A stretch of DNA of 30,460 nucleotides from Suilimivivens sp045586385 (GCA_045586385.1 JAZNAE010000024.1:1-30460), one strand, 5' to 3'. Positions 6,659-16,034 are shown, counted from the stretch's first letter. Numbers and translations are program-made. The notes: generated by a model from the letters alone, not told the origin.

Positions 6659-7347
6659 CTTAAAAACCCCCTTTTTCTTTCCACTACATTCCCGTTTTTG
6701 AATGCTTCTTCACCCTCTGCATACATTCTGCTTTCTTCCGCATTATTTTTGTGCTCTTTCAGATTTCTTTTTTTATTACGCGAGCGTATCAATTCATCAA
6801 TTTGGCGATAGTACTCCTCCTGCCTCTCCATACGGGCCTCTTCTCTTTCGTCTTCCCGCTCCTCCTGAAGTCTGAATTGATAATCCAATTCTTTCAAAAG
6901 ACTTTCCTTAATCTGTTCACACATTTCTTGATTATTGCTGCGGACAGCTTCCACGATCATATTATGTAAGAGCTGTTGTAAACGCAAACTCTTTGCCTCT
7001 TTGCTCTCCTCTTGCAGCGGCATAAACTGCCCCTTATTTACCATAACCACATGGCGTTTCATATCAGATACATTCTCCACTTCCTCCATTCCGGATGGAT
7101 ATGTCATTGCATCTCCGGTTTCCCTGTCAAGCAGCGTTTTTATTGCTTTTAACTGCAATCCCTGCCCCTTTAAATCACGCACCTCTATAAACCGCTCGAT
7201 ATCTTCTCCTGTATAGTAGCGATGTCCAAGCTCGTTTCGCTTAATTGGAAGGCTCAATTCCTCTTCCCAGTATCTAAGCACATGTGTTTCAACTTGTACC
7301 TGCTTTGCCGCATCTGAAATTAAATAAAATTTTTCTGTCTGTTTCAC
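6637..7347 (-). CDS. MerR-type DNA-binding protein with long charged C-terminal region
   Basis: The N-terminal 70 residues are a MerR winged helix ('FYLISDAAKQVQVETHVLRY', 'RNELGHRYYTGEDIERFIEV', 'KGQGLQLKAIKTLL'). From about residue 105 the chain becomes highly charged and probably coiled-coil, rich in Glu, Arg and Gln, and ends with a basic tail. The plan resembles MerR/RacA-like proteins more than metal-sensing MerR; no effector site is recognisable. I choose the GTG at 7347 (236 aa): it follows AAAGGAGG at 7-base spacing, and an upstream in-frame ATG at 7380 has no such signal. It lies after the dnaB operon but beyond that operon's terminator. The function is unknown. Confidence 0.82.
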   Translation of the reverse strand: MKQTEKFYLISDAAKQVQVETHVLRYWEEELSLPIKRNELGHRYYTGEDIERFIEVRDLKGQGLQLKAIKTLLDRETGDAMTYPSGMEEVENVSDMKRHVVMVNKGQFMPLQEESKEAKSLRLQQLLHNMIVEAVRSNNQEMCEQIKESLLKELDYQFRLQEEREDEREEARMERQEEYYRQIDELIRSRNKKRNLKEHKNNAEESRMYAEGEEAFKNGNVVERKRGFLRKKRSIL

Positions 7348-7385
7348 TCTATTTCCTCCTTTTACTTCAAAAACTGACATCTATA

Positions 7386-7421
7386 CAAAAAGAGAACGCA
7401 CCTTACGGCTTGTCCTCTTTT
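7386..7421 (-). terminator. Intrinsic terminator of the gdpP-rplI-dnaB operon
   Basis: On the minus strand the outer stem AAAAGAG/CTCTTTT (7415-7421 with 7388-7394), with a partly paired inner helix and GTAA loop, runs into a T tract, about 20 bases after dnaB. Confidence 0.75.
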
Positions 7422-7442
7422 GTGTTTTACTTTTATTAACTT

Positions 7443-8783
7443 TTATCGCTCTAAGTTTGCAAACTTCGTATAATCCGGAAGCCATACAAGCTCTATTGTA
7501 CCAATCGGACCATTTCTCTGCTTTGCAATAATAATTTCTGCAATACCCTTTTTTTCTGTATCTTTATTATAATAATCATCCCGATAAATAAACATAACTA
7601 CGTCGGCATCCTGTTCAATCGCACCGGATTCACGGAGATCCGAAAGCATGGGTCTGTGATCGGGTCTTTGTTCAACCGCACGGCTAAGCTGTGACAGCGC
7701 GATTACCGGAACATTGAGTTCCCTTGCAAGTGCTTTTAAGGAACGGGAGATATCGGAAATTTCCTGCTGTCTGGAATCACCGCCTCTTCCACTTCCCGAC
7801 ATGAGCTGCAAATAGTCGATGATAATCATCTGTAAATTATGCTCTAATTTATATTTACGGCATTTTGAGCGCAGTTCCGAAATGCTGATTCCTGGCGTAT
7901 CGTCAATGATCAGGCTTGACTTTCCGATTACTCCTGCGCTTTCAATTAACTTTTCCCATTCGGCATCAGATAAATTTCCTGTACGAAGGTGCTGGGAGTC
8001 TACTCTGGATTCCAAGGAAAACAGACGGTTAACCAACTGTTCCTTACTCATTTCCAAACTGAATATTGCAACAGTCTGATTCAGTTTAAATGCCACATGC
8101 TGCGCTATATTAAGAACAAACGCAGTTTTACCCATGGAAGGTCTCGCTGCCACTAAAACAAGGTCAGACGGCTGCATTCCTGCCGTTCTGTAATCCAGAT
8201 CTATAAATCCTGTGGCTACACCGGTAACATTTCCCTTATTTTTGGATGCCTTTTCAATCTTGTCCATAGCATTCATGACAACCTGTCTGATAGGCACAAA
8301 TTCCCCGGTGTTTCTTCGCTGTACCAATTCAAATACCCGTTTTTCTGTATCCTCCAGAATTACTTCCAGATTTTCTTTACCGGTATAACAAGTATTTGCA
8401 ATTTCTTCATTAAGACGAATCATTCTGCGAAGTGTTGCTTTTTCAGCAACAATACCCGCATAATATTTAATATTTGCAGAGGTGGGCACTGCGGTAATCA
8501 AATCTCTGATAAATTCAAGACTGCTGACCTCCGGAGGAACGTCTTTTTCCTTTAAACGATCCTGCAAAGTAACCAAATCTACCGGTTTTCCTTCATCATT
8601 CAGTTCCACCATGGTATCAAAAACCACACCGTATTGTCTGCTGTAAAAATCTTCACCTGCAATAATCTCTGATGCTACCGTTATCGCTTCCCTATCCATA
8701 ATCATAGAACCGATTACGGATTGTTCAGCCTCAATGCTGTGTGGCAATACCCTTTTTAAAAGCATTTCTTCTGTCGCTGCCAT
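7443..8783 (-). CDS. dnaB: Replicative DNA helicase DnaB
   Basis: The hexameric helicase that unwinds DNA ahead of the replication fork. Its 446 aa are the normal length. The N-terminal domain begins 'PHSIEAEQSVIGSMIMD'. The RecA-like motor has Walker A 'ARPSMGKT' (213-220), 'FSLEMSKEQLVNRL', Walker B 'MIIIDYLQLMSG', 'ALSQLSRAVEQRPDHRPMLS' and 'DLRESGAIEQDADVVMFIYR'. There is no intein. It lies 18 bases after rplI in the order gdpP-rplI-dnaB, which is conserved in Firmicutes (in Bacillus the helicase is called DnaC). The ATG follows AAGGGG. Expression depends on the upstream promoter. Confidence 0.98.
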   Translation of the reverse strand: MAATEEMLLKRVLPHSIEAEQSVIGSMIMDREAITVASEIIAGEDFYSRQYGVVFDTMVELNDEGKPVDLVTLQDRLKEKDVPPEVSSLEFIRDLITAVPTSANIKYYAGIVAEKATLRRMIRLNEEIANTCYTGKENLEVILEDTEKRVFELVQRRNTGEFVPIRQVVMNAMDKIEKASKNKGNVTGVATGFIDLDYRTAGMQPSDLVLVAARPSMGKTAFVLNIAQHVAFKLNQTVAIFSLEMSKEQLVNRLFSLESRVDSQHLRTGNLSDAEWEKLIESAGVIGKSSLIIDDTPGISISELRSKCRKYKLEHNLQMIIIDYLQLMSGSGRGGDSRQQEISDISRSLKALARELNVPVIALSQLSRAVEQRPDHRPMLSDLRESGAIEQDADVVMFIYRDDYYNKDTEKKGIAEIIIAKQRNGPIGTIELVWLPDYTKFANLER

Positions 8784-8801
8784 TGGCTTATACCCCTTGC
8801 C

Positions 8802-9251
8802 TTATTTAAGTTCCGTTACCTTTACTTTAAGCTTTCCTGTTACCTTCGGATGAAGTTTAACATTAACCTCATAAACACCAAAATTTCTAATTGCTTCCGG
8901 CAACTGAATTTTTTTCTTATCAATTTCCTTTTTGCATTGTTCTTTATAAGCTACCGCGATTTCCTTGGATGAAACAGAACCAAATGTTTTACCGCCCTCA
9001 CCGGCTTTGATGGAAACAACCACTTCATCCTTTTCCATTTCTGCCGCAAACGCCTGTGCTGCTTCAAGCTGCTCCTGGGCCACCTTTTGTTCGTTTGCCT
9101 TTTGGAGCTTTAAGTCATTCATATTTTTTCCGTTTGCTTCTACTCCAAGTTTCTTGGGAAGCACATAATTTCTTGCATATCCGTCATTAACGTCTACGAT
9201 ATCTCCTTTTTTTCCAAGACTCTTTACATCCTGTAGCAAAATTACTTTCAT
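8802..9251 (-). CDS. rplI: 50S ribosomal protein L9
   Basis: A 149-aa ribosomal protein of normal length. The rRNA-binding N-terminal domain reads 'MKVILLQDVKSLGKKGDIVD' then 'VNDGYARNYVLPKKLG', followed by the long connecting helix (about 40-75) and a C-terminal domain with 'GKTFGSVSSKEIA' and 'KLHPKVTGKLKVKV'. It binds 23S rRNA near the L1 stalk. The start follows CCGGAGGT. It sits 22 bases after gdpP and 18 before dnaB, so all three are one transcript. Confidence 0.98.
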   Translation of the reverse strand: MKVILLQDVKSLGKKGDIVDVNDGYARNYVLPKKLGVEANGKNMNDLKLQKANEQKVAQEQLEAAQAFAAEMEKDEVVVSIKAGEGGKTFGSVSSKEIAVAYKEQCKKEIDKKKIQLPEAIRNFGVYEVNVKLHPKVTGKLKVKVTELK

Positions 9252-9273
9252 TTGTAATTACCTCCGGTTCCTT

Positions 9274-11334
9274 TTATATAACAAGGTCTCCCTCTTCTAT
9301 CATTTTATCTAAGTTGCCCTTCAAAATACCAATTCCTTCCGGAAGAGAAATGCCTTCCATCTGACAGCCCGCTGTGCCTAAGTGACCACCGCCACCCATT
9401 TTCTCCATGATTACTTGCACATTTACTTCATCTATGGAACGTGCGCTGACAAATATCTGATTCTGATACTCTGTCAATACAAAACTGGCTTTGACACCGT
9501 TAATGTTAAGCAATTCATTTGCTGCCTGTGCTCCTACTACGGTAGGACTCTGAATATCCACGCTGGTACAGGTTGATATAGCAAATGCATTACGATAAAT
9601 TTCCGCCTGGCTTACCGTATCCGCCTTTGCTTTATAATCATTCGCATCTTCCCTAAACAATTTACGCACCCTTGTTACGTCAGCGCCGTTTCTTCTAAGA
9701 AAAGCAGCCGCTTCAAAGGTTCTCACACCTGTTTTGCTCATAAAGTTATTGGTATCTATCATAATGCCGGAATACATACAATCCGCTTCTTCTGACGTTA
9801 CTTTAATACTCTCTCCAATATACTGCAGTACTTCCGAAACCATTTCACATGCCGATGATGCATATGCCTCTATATAAGAAAGTGTGGCATTCTCAATTAC
9901 TTCCGTCCCCTGTCTGTGATGATCCAAAACAACAATCGATTTACACATTTTAAGAAGCTCCGGACATTCGGTAATGCTTGGTTTATTCACATCCACCACT
10001 ACAAGAACGGTGTTGCCGCCGGCAAGTTCGATAGCCTGCTGGCTTCCGATAATCATGTCCTCTTCATAGGCATCTGTATTCTTAAACAAATCCACCATAG
10101 GCTTTACCGATGTGGTAACCTCATTAATAACAATATGAGCTTCCCTATCCAATGTTTTTGCAATCCTGTAAATTCCCACCGAAGCTCCGAAACTGTCTAC
10201 ATCCGCAAGTCTGTGTCCCATAATGAGCACACGTTCCTTTGCAGAAATAATTTCCCCGAGCGCCTGTGCTTTCACACGTGCCTTTACTCTGGTATTCTTT
10301 TCTATCTGCTGGCTCTTTCCACCGAAATAAACAATATTATCAGGTGTCTTTACAACCGCCTGATCGCCGCCTCGTCCCAGTGCAAGGTCAATCGCATTTC
10401 GCGCAAATTCATAATTCTGTGCATAAGTAAGCCCGTCAAGTCCGAGACCGATACTGATGGTCACCGCCATTTCATTTCCGATATTAACCGTTTTTACATC
10501 TTCCAAAATATCAAACTTGGTTTCCGCAAGTTGCTCTATGGTTTTCTTTCTGAGAATTACCATGTATTTATCTTTTTCAATTTTCTTACAAATACCGTCA
10601 ATTGCTGAAATATATTTGTTTACCTTTCTGTCAATCAACGCTGTAAGAAGGGAGCGTCTTACCTCTTCTACACTCTCTAATGCCTCTTCGTAATTATCCA
10701 GATAAATCATACCCACTACAAGGCTCTGATCATCCACTTCCTGCAACGCAATACGCAGTGCCGTTTCATCAAACAGATAAAAGGCAATTAAACTCCCCGT
10801 ATAACCGGCAGAATCAATAATATCACTGTTCTCTGCCATTTCTTTCATAGAAATTCTTTTCATCTTTACCATATAATTACGGCCTTCATAGGTAAGATCG
10901 AATTCTGTCTCCGATGAGAGAGTCGGCAATTTTTCTCTGGTAACGGAAGGAAAAAGAGAGGTAATCGATTTACGATAATCCTTGTCCCTATGTACTACAC
11001 TTTCAAAACTTGCATTGGTCCAAATAATTCGTCCTTCTTCATCAAGCATGGCATACGGCAACTCCAGTTCTCTAAGGAGTACCTTTTGAATCTGTCCGTA
11101 CTGCGTGGCAAAACTCACCAGCTCATTCATGATAATAGGCTTATTATAAAAAAGCATCGACAATGTAATCGCAAAATAGAACAAAGCAAAACAAGTCACC
11201 ACTAGTCCTGCCGACACATCAAACATATATACCACCATATTCACGGCAACGAGCAAAAAGCCCATGTACAGTGATGTCTGGGTAAAACTCTTAAGTCTTC
11301 CTTTTAATTTTACATTTCTTTTTTTTGCTGTCAT
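9274..11334 (-). CDS. gdpP: c-di-AMP phosphodiesterase GdpP (YybT)
   Basis: A 686-aa membrane-anchored enzyme that hydrolyses cyclic di-AMP. In order: two membrane helices (about 17-60), a PAS domain ('ELPYAMLDEEGRIIWTNASF'), a degenerate GGDEF domain without the GGDEF motif (about 170-320), a DHH phosphoesterase domain ('MGHRLADVDSFGAS', 'VVVDVNKP', 'VVLDHHRQG', 'MIDTNNF') and a DHHA1 domain ('GGGGHLGTAGCQME'). All expected metal-binding motifs of the DHH domain are present, so it should be active. c-di-AMP controls potassium and osmolyte balance and cell wall stress in Firmicutes. It is the first gene of gdpP-rplI-dnaB. Confidence 0.97.
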   Translation of the reverse strand: MTAKKRNVKLKGRLKSFTQTSLYMGFLLVAVNMVVYMFDVSAGLVVTCFALFYFAITLSMLFYNKPIIMNELVSFATQYGQIQKVLLRELELPYAMLDEEGRIIWTNASFESVVHRDKDYRKSITSLFPSVTREKLPTLSSETEFDLTYEGRNYMVKMKRISMKEMAENSDIIDSAGYTGSLIAFYLFDETALRIALQEVDDQSLVVGMIYLDNYEEALESVEEVRRSLLTALIDRKVNKYISAIDGICKKIEKDKYMVILRKKTIEQLAETKFDILEDVKTVNIGNEMAVTISIGLGLDGLTYAQNYEFARNAIDLALGRGGDQAVVKTPDNIVYFGGKSQQIEKNTRVKARVKAQALGEIISAKERVLIMGHRLADVDSFGASVGIYRIAKTLDREAHIVINEVTTSVKPMVDLFKNTDAYEEDMIIGSQQAIELAGGNTVLVVVDVNKPSITECPELLKMCKSIVVLDHHRQGTEVIENATLSYIEAYASSACEMVSEVLQYIGESIKVTSEEADCMYSGIMIDTNNFMSKTGVRTFEAAAFLRRNGADVTRVRKLFREDANDYKAKADTVSQAEIYRNAFAISTCTSVDIQSPTVVGAQAANELLNINGVKASFVLTEYQNQIFVSARSIDEVNVQVIMEKMGGGGHLGTAGCQMEGISLPEGIGILKGNLDKMIEEGDLVI

Positions 11335-11383
11335 GCTTTTCGTACCTCTCCCAACACGGCCGTGAATATAATTACACTTTCTA

Positions 11384-11392
11384 AGTATAACA
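11384..11392 (-). promoter_or_regulatory. Extended -10 promoter of the gdpP operon
   Basis: On the minus strand TGTTATACT fits the extended -10 form TGnTATAnT, about 50 bases upstream of gdpP. The -35 region (TGGAAA) is a partial match. Confidence 0.55.
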
Positions 11393-11496
11393 TTTTTTAT
11401 ATAAAGTTTCCATACCCTTATTTTGTTGGTTTGTAGCTTATTCTGTCATATCTGCGCGGCAAATATCTTTTTCTCCCGTAAATTCTCTTAATATGT

Positions 11497-11528
11497 AAAA
11501 TGCAGTTTCCGTTATAAGGAAACTGCAT
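11497..11528 (-). terminator. Intrinsic terminator of the Na/Pi cotransporter gene
   Basis: An 11-bp perfect stem (ATGCAGTTTCC 11500-11510 with 11518-11528) ends in a short T run on the minus strand, 8 bases after the stop. Confidence 0.88.
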
Positions 11529-11536
11529 CTCATCCT

Positions 11537-13195
11537 TTAGTCTTCATCCAAAATCTCTTCCGCAATATTGGTGCAACTTGTACCGATTCTGTCAAGATTC
11601 ATAAGCACCCCGGAAAAGGCACCTGTAAATTCCGGCTTACAATCATTTTTCTTCATACGTTTTACATGGTTCTTATTAAATTTACGCTCCATCTTTCGTA
11701 GTTTATCCTTGGCATCCAAAAGTTCCGCTGCCAACACCTTGTCATTTGTCTCTGCTATCGCTTTCGCCTTTTGCACCATTCCGATAACAAAATCAAAACA
11801 TCCGTCAAGTTCTTCCATTGCCATATCCGAGAACTCATATTCATCAAAGATTTTATCCCTTGTAATCTTGGATATGTCCGCACATCTGTCACGGATCTTA
11901 TCAACATCATTTACTACATACATAAGCGCTGCAGCTTCTGTAGTCATCTCTTCCGTAAGACCACCTCCCGAAAACAGGGCTGACATATATTGTACGATTT
12001 CATGGTTTACTTTCCCAAGCCATGTAGCACTTTCATCTGCTTTCTTTAAAACTTCCGCATCTCCGCTTATAAAGCTTTTCTTTACATCCTGCAAAAGAAT
12101 TTGTACATTTTCAAATAATGCTTTCACTTCCTGTGTCGCAAGATGCATAGCCGCCACCGGCTGATTTAATACCCTGCCGTCAAGATATAAGGGTTCTGTT
12201 CTAATCTCATTCTGCTTATCCGCTCCCCGCACAATAAAGTTTACAATCTTTACCATAAGCGGAATAAGGGGCAACCAAATCAGCGTGTTAATAATATTAA
12301 AGGACATATGTGCATTTGCAATCTGCCTTGCAATCACATCAACTTCATTTCCTTTTGGAGAAATAAAGCGTACAAATTCCGCAAACACAGGCACTATCCA
12401 TATAAATACAACCGCACCTGCAATATTGAACACACTATGTGCTACCGCTGTCCGCTTTGCATTCTTAGATTGACCTACGCTTGCCATAAGTGCTGTAATG
12501 GTAGTACCGATATTGTCACCGAGAAGAATGGGAATTGCTCCGCCAAGTCCGATGGCGCTGCTGATACCATCCGCTGCAGGTTGCGCTGCAAAACTCTGAA
12601 GTACTGCAATTGTTGCACTACTACTCTGAACCACCAAGGTCATTACCGTACCAAGCAGAACTCCTAAAACCGGAATATTAGATACACTTTCCATCAAATT
12701 GACAAATACCGGACTGTTTGCCAGCGGCTTCATAACACCGCTCATGGTTTCTATTCCCACAAACAACAAACCAAAAGCAAATATTGTCTGACCGATACTT
12801 TTCACTTTTTCTTTTTTACTGATAAAAAACATAAAGAAACCGACAAATACAAACATCCAGATATAATCACTGATTTTAAATGCAATCAACTGTGCAGTCA
12901 TAGTAGTACCGATATTGGCACCCAAAATAACCGAAATTGCCTGTGGCAGAGACATGAGTCCCGCACTTACAAATCCAATTACCATAACTGTTGTTGCAGA
13001 ACTACTTTGTAAAACCGCCGTAACCAAAGCACCTGCAAGTACACCCATTACAGGATTTTTGGTCAAAACCCCAAGAATTGCTTTCATTTTTTCTCCGGCC
13101 GCTTTCTGAAGACACTCACTCATCATATTCATACCATAAATGAATACCGCAAGTCCCCCAAACAATCCGAACACTGTCTGCATGATATCTTTCAT
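11537..13195 (-). CDS. Sodium/phosphate cotransporter with C-terminal PhoU-like domain
   Basis: A 552-aa membrane protein of the Na/Pi-cotransporter II family. Two inverted transport repeats each contain the QSSSAT signature ('AVLQSSSATTVMVIGFVSAG' and 'LVVQSSSATIAVLQSFAA'), and each half has a glycine-rich loop ('VILGANIGTTMTAQ', 'LLGDNIGTTITALM'). About eight to ten membrane helices fill residues 5-330. Residues 350-545 are a helical PhoU-like domain ('VKALFENVQILLQDVKKSF', 'VNDVDKIRDRCADI'), probably regulating transport. I choose the ATG at 13195, which follows GGAGG; an in-frame TTG at 13207 overlaps that binding site. The gene is transcribed alone, with a terminator on each side. Imported phosphate or an exported anion cannot be told apart from sequence. 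Confidence 0.93.
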   Translation of the reverse strand: MKDIMQTVFGLFGGLAVFIYGMNMMSECLQKAAGEKMKAILGVLTKNPVMGVLAGALVTAVLQSSSATTVMVIGFVSAGLMSLPQAISVILGANIGTTMTAQLIAFKISDYIWMFVFVGFFMFFISKKEKVKSIGQTIFAFGLLFVGIETMSGVMKPLANSPVFVNLMESVSNIPVLGVLLGTVMTLVVQSSSATIAVLQSFAAQPAADGISSAIGLGGAIPILLGDNIGTTITALMASVGQSKNAKRTAVAHSVFNIAGAVVFIWIVPVFAEFVRFISPKGNEVDVIARQIANAHMSFNIINTLIWLPLIPLMVKIVNFIVRGADKQNEIRTEPLYLDGRVLNQPVAAMHLATQEVKALFENVQILLQDVKKSFISGDAEVLKKADESATWLGKVNHEIVQYMSALFSGGGLTEEMTTEAAALMYVVNDVDKIRDRCADISKITRDKIFDEYEFSDMAMEELDGCFDFVIGMVQKAKAIAETNDKVLAAELLDAKDKLRKMERKFNKNHVKRMKKNDCKPEFTGAFSGVLMNLDRIGTSCTNIAEEILDED

Positions 13196-13224
13196 AAGCT
13201 CCTCCAAATATTTTCTTTACATAG

Positions 13225-13252
13225 TATTTACTAAAATCTTTTCCAATATCAA
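13225..13252 (-). promoter_or_regulatory. Candidate promoter of the Na/Pi cotransporter gene
   Basis: On the minus strand TTGATA (13247-13252) and TAAATA (13225-13230) are 16 bases apart, directly after the preceding gene's terminator. Confidence 0.4.
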
Positions 13253-13255
13253 TTA

Positions 13256-13288
13256 TAAAAGGTGCTATGTAAAATCCGATAGCACCTT
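13256..13288 (-). terminator. Intrinsic terminator of the GGDEF-EAL gene
   Basis: A 10-bp stem (AAGGTGCTAT 13259-13268 with 13279-13288) is followed by a short T run on the minus strand. Confidence 0.85.
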
Positions 13289-13329
13289 CATGTAAAATCT
13301 ATGTAAAATTTGAAAGAACTACTGCCTGT

Positions 13330-15609
13330 TTATTCCGAATAAAGCATTTTTTCATATGCTTCTACCGGAATCGGCCTTGAAAAATAATATCCCTGCATCT
13401 GATCACAATTTAATTTAAGCAAATAATCTGCCTGTTCCTTAGTCTCTACGCCCTCGGCAATAACCGACATTCCCATCTCATGTGCCATTCTGATAACATT
13501 ATCCAAAATACGTTCTTTTCTGGTTCCGATCCCGCCGGCTGCCAGAAAGCGAAGGTCTGTCTTTAATATATGAAGGGGTACGTCTTTTAACATATTCAAT
13601 GAAGAGTATCCGCTTCCGAAGTCGTCCATCTCCACTACGATACCGTATTCCTGCAACTTATTAATCTCATTAATCAACTGTTGAGGATTATCCATATATG
13701 CCGACTCTGTAATTTCCACTCTAAGCATGTCTGACGTCAGCTCGTATTTTTTGATAAGACCGATAATCTTTTCTGCAATAGAGCCTTTCAGCAAATCAAC
13801 TCTGGATACGTTTACGGAAATTGGGAAAATCTCTCTTCCTTCATCCAGCCATTTACGTTGCAACTTGCAAACCTGCTCCCATATATTTTCATCAAGTCTG
13901 ATAATAAAACCATTTGTTTCAAATATCGGAATAAAATCTGCCGGAGAAACAAGTCCTTTTCCCGGTCTGTCCCAACGCACAAGTGCTTCTGCACCACATA
14001 TCTTGCCATCTCTGTAATCGTATTGGGGTTGCAGATAAATGATAAATTCTCCATCCTCTAACGCCTGAGACATAGATGTAATGATTTCCTGCTCCTTTAC
14101 ATTCTGCTCTTTAATCTTATCATCATAGAAAGCAATGTAATTATCGTAATTACCCTTTATGGTTTTCTGAGCAATCTGTGCATAATCAACCATTCTTGCT
14201 ACAGGCATATCTAGGTGGTTAATGACATACACACCATAGTGGATATAAAGTTCAACCGGTATAATACGCTTTTGTTTATACTCCTTGGTGTTCAATGCCA
14301 TAATAATATTCTTATCATAGGGAACAAACAAAGCAAACTTATCGCCGCTGATTCTTGCACATAGTCCGCCATAATTATCCGCAAAAGCCCAAAGATTTTT
14401 CGCCATGGAACGCAGAAGTTCATCACCTACGTCATAACCAAACATTTCATCAATTAACTTAAACTTATATATATCCATATAAATCAGGCAATATTCACCT
14501 GGATTTACACCTTCCAACTGCTTTTGGACCTTCTCATAAAAAGGCTTTTCACGTAAAAGTCCTGTCAAATCATCATGTTCAAAGCGGTAATTAATTTCAC
14601 GTCTCTTCTTAACTTCCTGAATTACCAATCCGTGTTCTCTGAATACAAGGAAGACAATAATGATAAGAATGGATGCCATAAGTACAAGCATGGTAATATA
14701 AGAACCGCCTGCCATTCTCATGACTTCATCATAAACCTGCGCTTTCTGGAGAACTGTTACCACATACCAACCGTTAATCCCTACAGGCACATAGGTAGTG
14801 TGACGCCTGTCATCCCGATATTGATAAACTGCCTGCCCAGCCATTCCACTCTTCATATTTTGCCGGATTTCTTCTTTACTGCTCTCAAAAAATTCCGCTT
14901 CTTCCAGAACATCCACAAAGCCGCCGGTTTTCGTGATTCCCGGATCATATCTTTCCATAACCTCTTCCGCAGCTTTCGTTCCGATTACATATTTTCCGTC
15001 GGCATCACAAATATATGCCAAACTGGTAAGTCCGGAAAAACACTTCTCAAACAATGCTTCAAAATCTTTCTTTTCATAGGTTCCGATTAGTATACCTTGT
15101 ATTTCGTTATCAATTCTGACCGGCACCATAAGACCGACTTTAATATCGGTATCAATCCTACTGTAATCCAATACCTGAATGACGGATTCTCCCTGCATAA
15201 CCCGTGTGTAATACTCTCTGTCAGATACATTAATTTCCGTGCCGTCACTACGACACAAAGTACCGTCAGGATATACAAAACTCACCGCGTAATATTCCGT
15301 ATTGTAAACCCACTTATCCATTTTTCCGATTAATCGCTGTTTATCAGCAATGTCATCCTTTGCAAATGCAGCGGCATATCCGTCCAATACTGCATATTGC
15401 CTCTCTACTTCCGCAACCAAATGAGCCACACGTTCTTCCACCTGTACTTTAAAGGTTGCATTCATCTGGGATGCTGTCGACCGCCAATTGGCAATGGTGC
15501 TAATTACCGTCACAACTAAAATAGCCCCAAGAAACATTGCCAGAAATACCAGGTAACGCTTTCTGATCTTGATTGTTTTTGTTTTCTTTCCCTCAGCTTT
15601 CTCTTTCAT
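13330..15609 (-). CDS. Membrane dCache sensor with degenerate GGDEF and intact EAL: c-di-GMP phosphodiesterase
   Basis: A 759-aa protein. A first membrane helix (about 18-40) and a second (about 304-323) flank an extracellular dCache-type sensor ('NTEYYAVSFVYPDGTLCRSD', 'GLMVPVRIDNEIQGILIGTY', 'GINGWYVVTVL'). The following GGDEF domain starts 'HDDLTGLLREKPFYEK', but its motif reads SGDKF (421-425), so synthesis is unlikely. The EAL domain (505-755) keeps its catalytic set: 'EALVRW' (541), 'NVSRVDL', 'EITES', 'DDFGSGYSS' (662-670), 'LKTD' (K683), 'AEGVET' (E719) and 'QGYYFSRPI'. It should hydrolyse c-di-GMP in response to an external small molecule. It is transcribed alone between two terminators. 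Together with the cyclase at 3508 the window encodes both arms of c-di-GMP turnover. Confidence 0.95.
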   Translation of the reverse strand: MKEKAEGKKTKTIKIRKRYLVFLAMFLGAILVVTVISTIANWRSTASQMNATFKVQVEERVAHLVAEVERQYAVLDGYAAAFAKDDIADKQRLIGKMDKWVYNTEYYAVSFVYPDGTLCRSDGTEINVSDREYYTRVMQGESVIQVLDYSRIDTDIKVGLMVPVRIDNEIQGILIGTYEKKDFEALFEKCFSGLTSLAYICDADGKYVIGTKAAEEVMERYDPGITKTGGFVDVLEEAEFFESSKEEIRQNMKSGMAGQAVYQYRDDRRHTTYVPVGINGWYVVTVLQKAQVYDEVMRMAGGSYITMLVLMASILIIIVFLVFREHGLVIQEVKKRREINYRFEHDDLTGLLREKPFYEKVQKQLEGVNPGEYCLIYMDIYKFKLIDEMFGYDVGDELLRSMAKNLWAFADNYGGLCARISGDKFALFVPYDKNIIMALNTKEYKQKRIIPVELYIHYGVYVINHLDMPVARMVDYAQIAQKTIKGNYDNYIAFYDDKIKEQNVKEQEIITSMSQALEDGEFIIYLQPQYDYRDGKICGAEALVRWDRPGKGLVSPADFIPIFETNGFIIRLDENIWEQVCKLQRKWLDEGREIFPISVNVSRVDLLKGSIAEKIIGLIKKYELTSDMLRVEITESAYMDNPQQLINEINKLQEYGIVVEMDDFGSGYSSLNMLKDVPLHILKTDLRFLAAGGIGTRKERILDNVIRMAHEMGMSVIAEGVETKEQADYLLKLNCDQMQGYYFSRPIPVEAYEKMLYSE

Positions 15610-15677
15610 ATACCCCTCACCCTAAAAAAGTCAAACTACTGCAGTAATTATATATGCAATTCAATCCCCCAAATTAA

Positions 15678-15686
15678 ATTATAACA
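15678..15686 (-). promoter_or_regulatory. Extended -10 promoter of the GGDEF-EAL gene
   Basis: On the minus strand TGTTATAAT is a perfect extended -10. Any -35 contact would fall inside the rpsR terminator hairpin just upstream, so the two elements are packed together. Confidence 0.65.
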
Positions 15687-15694
15687 CAATTCAA

Positions 15695-15730
15695 CAAAAA
15701 AGCCAACTATTCTGTTGAACAGTTGGCTTT
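15695..15730 (-). terminator. Intrinsic terminator of rpsF-ssb-rpsR
   Basis: A 10-bp stem (AAAGCCAACT 15699-15708 with 15721-15730) runs into a T6 tract on the minus strand, about 40 bases after rpsR. Confidence 0.9.
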
Positions 15731-15770
15731 CTATTCTTATTAATTTGTATTAATCGATAATATTTTCTGA

Positions 15771-16034
15771 TTAATCCTGTACGTAAGGCATAATTGCTAC
15801 GTGACGTGCTCTCTTGATTGCTACAGTAAGAGCTCTCTGATGCTTAGCACAGTTGCCTGTAATTCTTCTGGGAAGGATTTTTCCTCTCTCAGATACGTAT
15901 CTTTTTAATTTATTTGCATCTTTGTAATCAATTACGTTATCTTTTCCACAGAAAACACAGACTTTTTTTCTTCTGCGCATTCCGCCTTTTCTTCTCATGG
16001 GAGAATCAGACTTTTCTGCTTTATTAAATGCCAT
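15771..16034 (-). CDS. rpsR: 30S ribosomal protein S18
   Basis: An 87-aa protein. The core reads 'DANKLKRYVSERGKILPRRI' and ends 'RARHVAIMPYV'. The cysteines of 'KVCVFCGKD' with the later 'TGNCAKHQ' suggest the zinc-binding form of S18. S18 pairs with S6 on the platform of the small subunit, which agrees with the shared operon. Start follows GGAGG. It is the last gene of the operon, 51 bases after ssb. Confidence 0.98.
   Translation of the reverse strand: MAFNKAEKSDSPMRRKGGMRRRKKVCVFCGKDNVIDYKDANKLKRYVSERGKILPRRITGNCAKHQRALTVAIKRARHVAIMPYVQD

Noticed and set aside
9916..10608. 230-codon plus-strand open frame
   Set aside because: It lies wholly opposite gdpP, whose protein is well conserved; the plus-strand translation is Ile/Asn/Phe/Cys-rich with no family resemblance or binding site.
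11355..11364. Palindrome CACGGCCGTG before gdpP
   Set aside because: It is short, has no spacer for a hairpin, lies downstream of the likely transcription start, and such a site can occur by chance; no support for a regulator.
11568..12164. 198-codon plus-strand open frame
   Set aside because: Antisense shadow of the PhoU-like part of the Na/Pi cotransporter; Ser/Phe-rich composition and no domain.
11537..13195. Na/Pi cotransporter-PhoU fusion as a novel fusion
   Set aside because: This two-part arrangement is well known in bacteria and the motifs are all standard.
14575..15090. 171-codon plus-strand open frame
   Set aside because: Antisense shadow of the dCache sensor of the GGDEF-EAL gene, without start signal or recognisable protein features.
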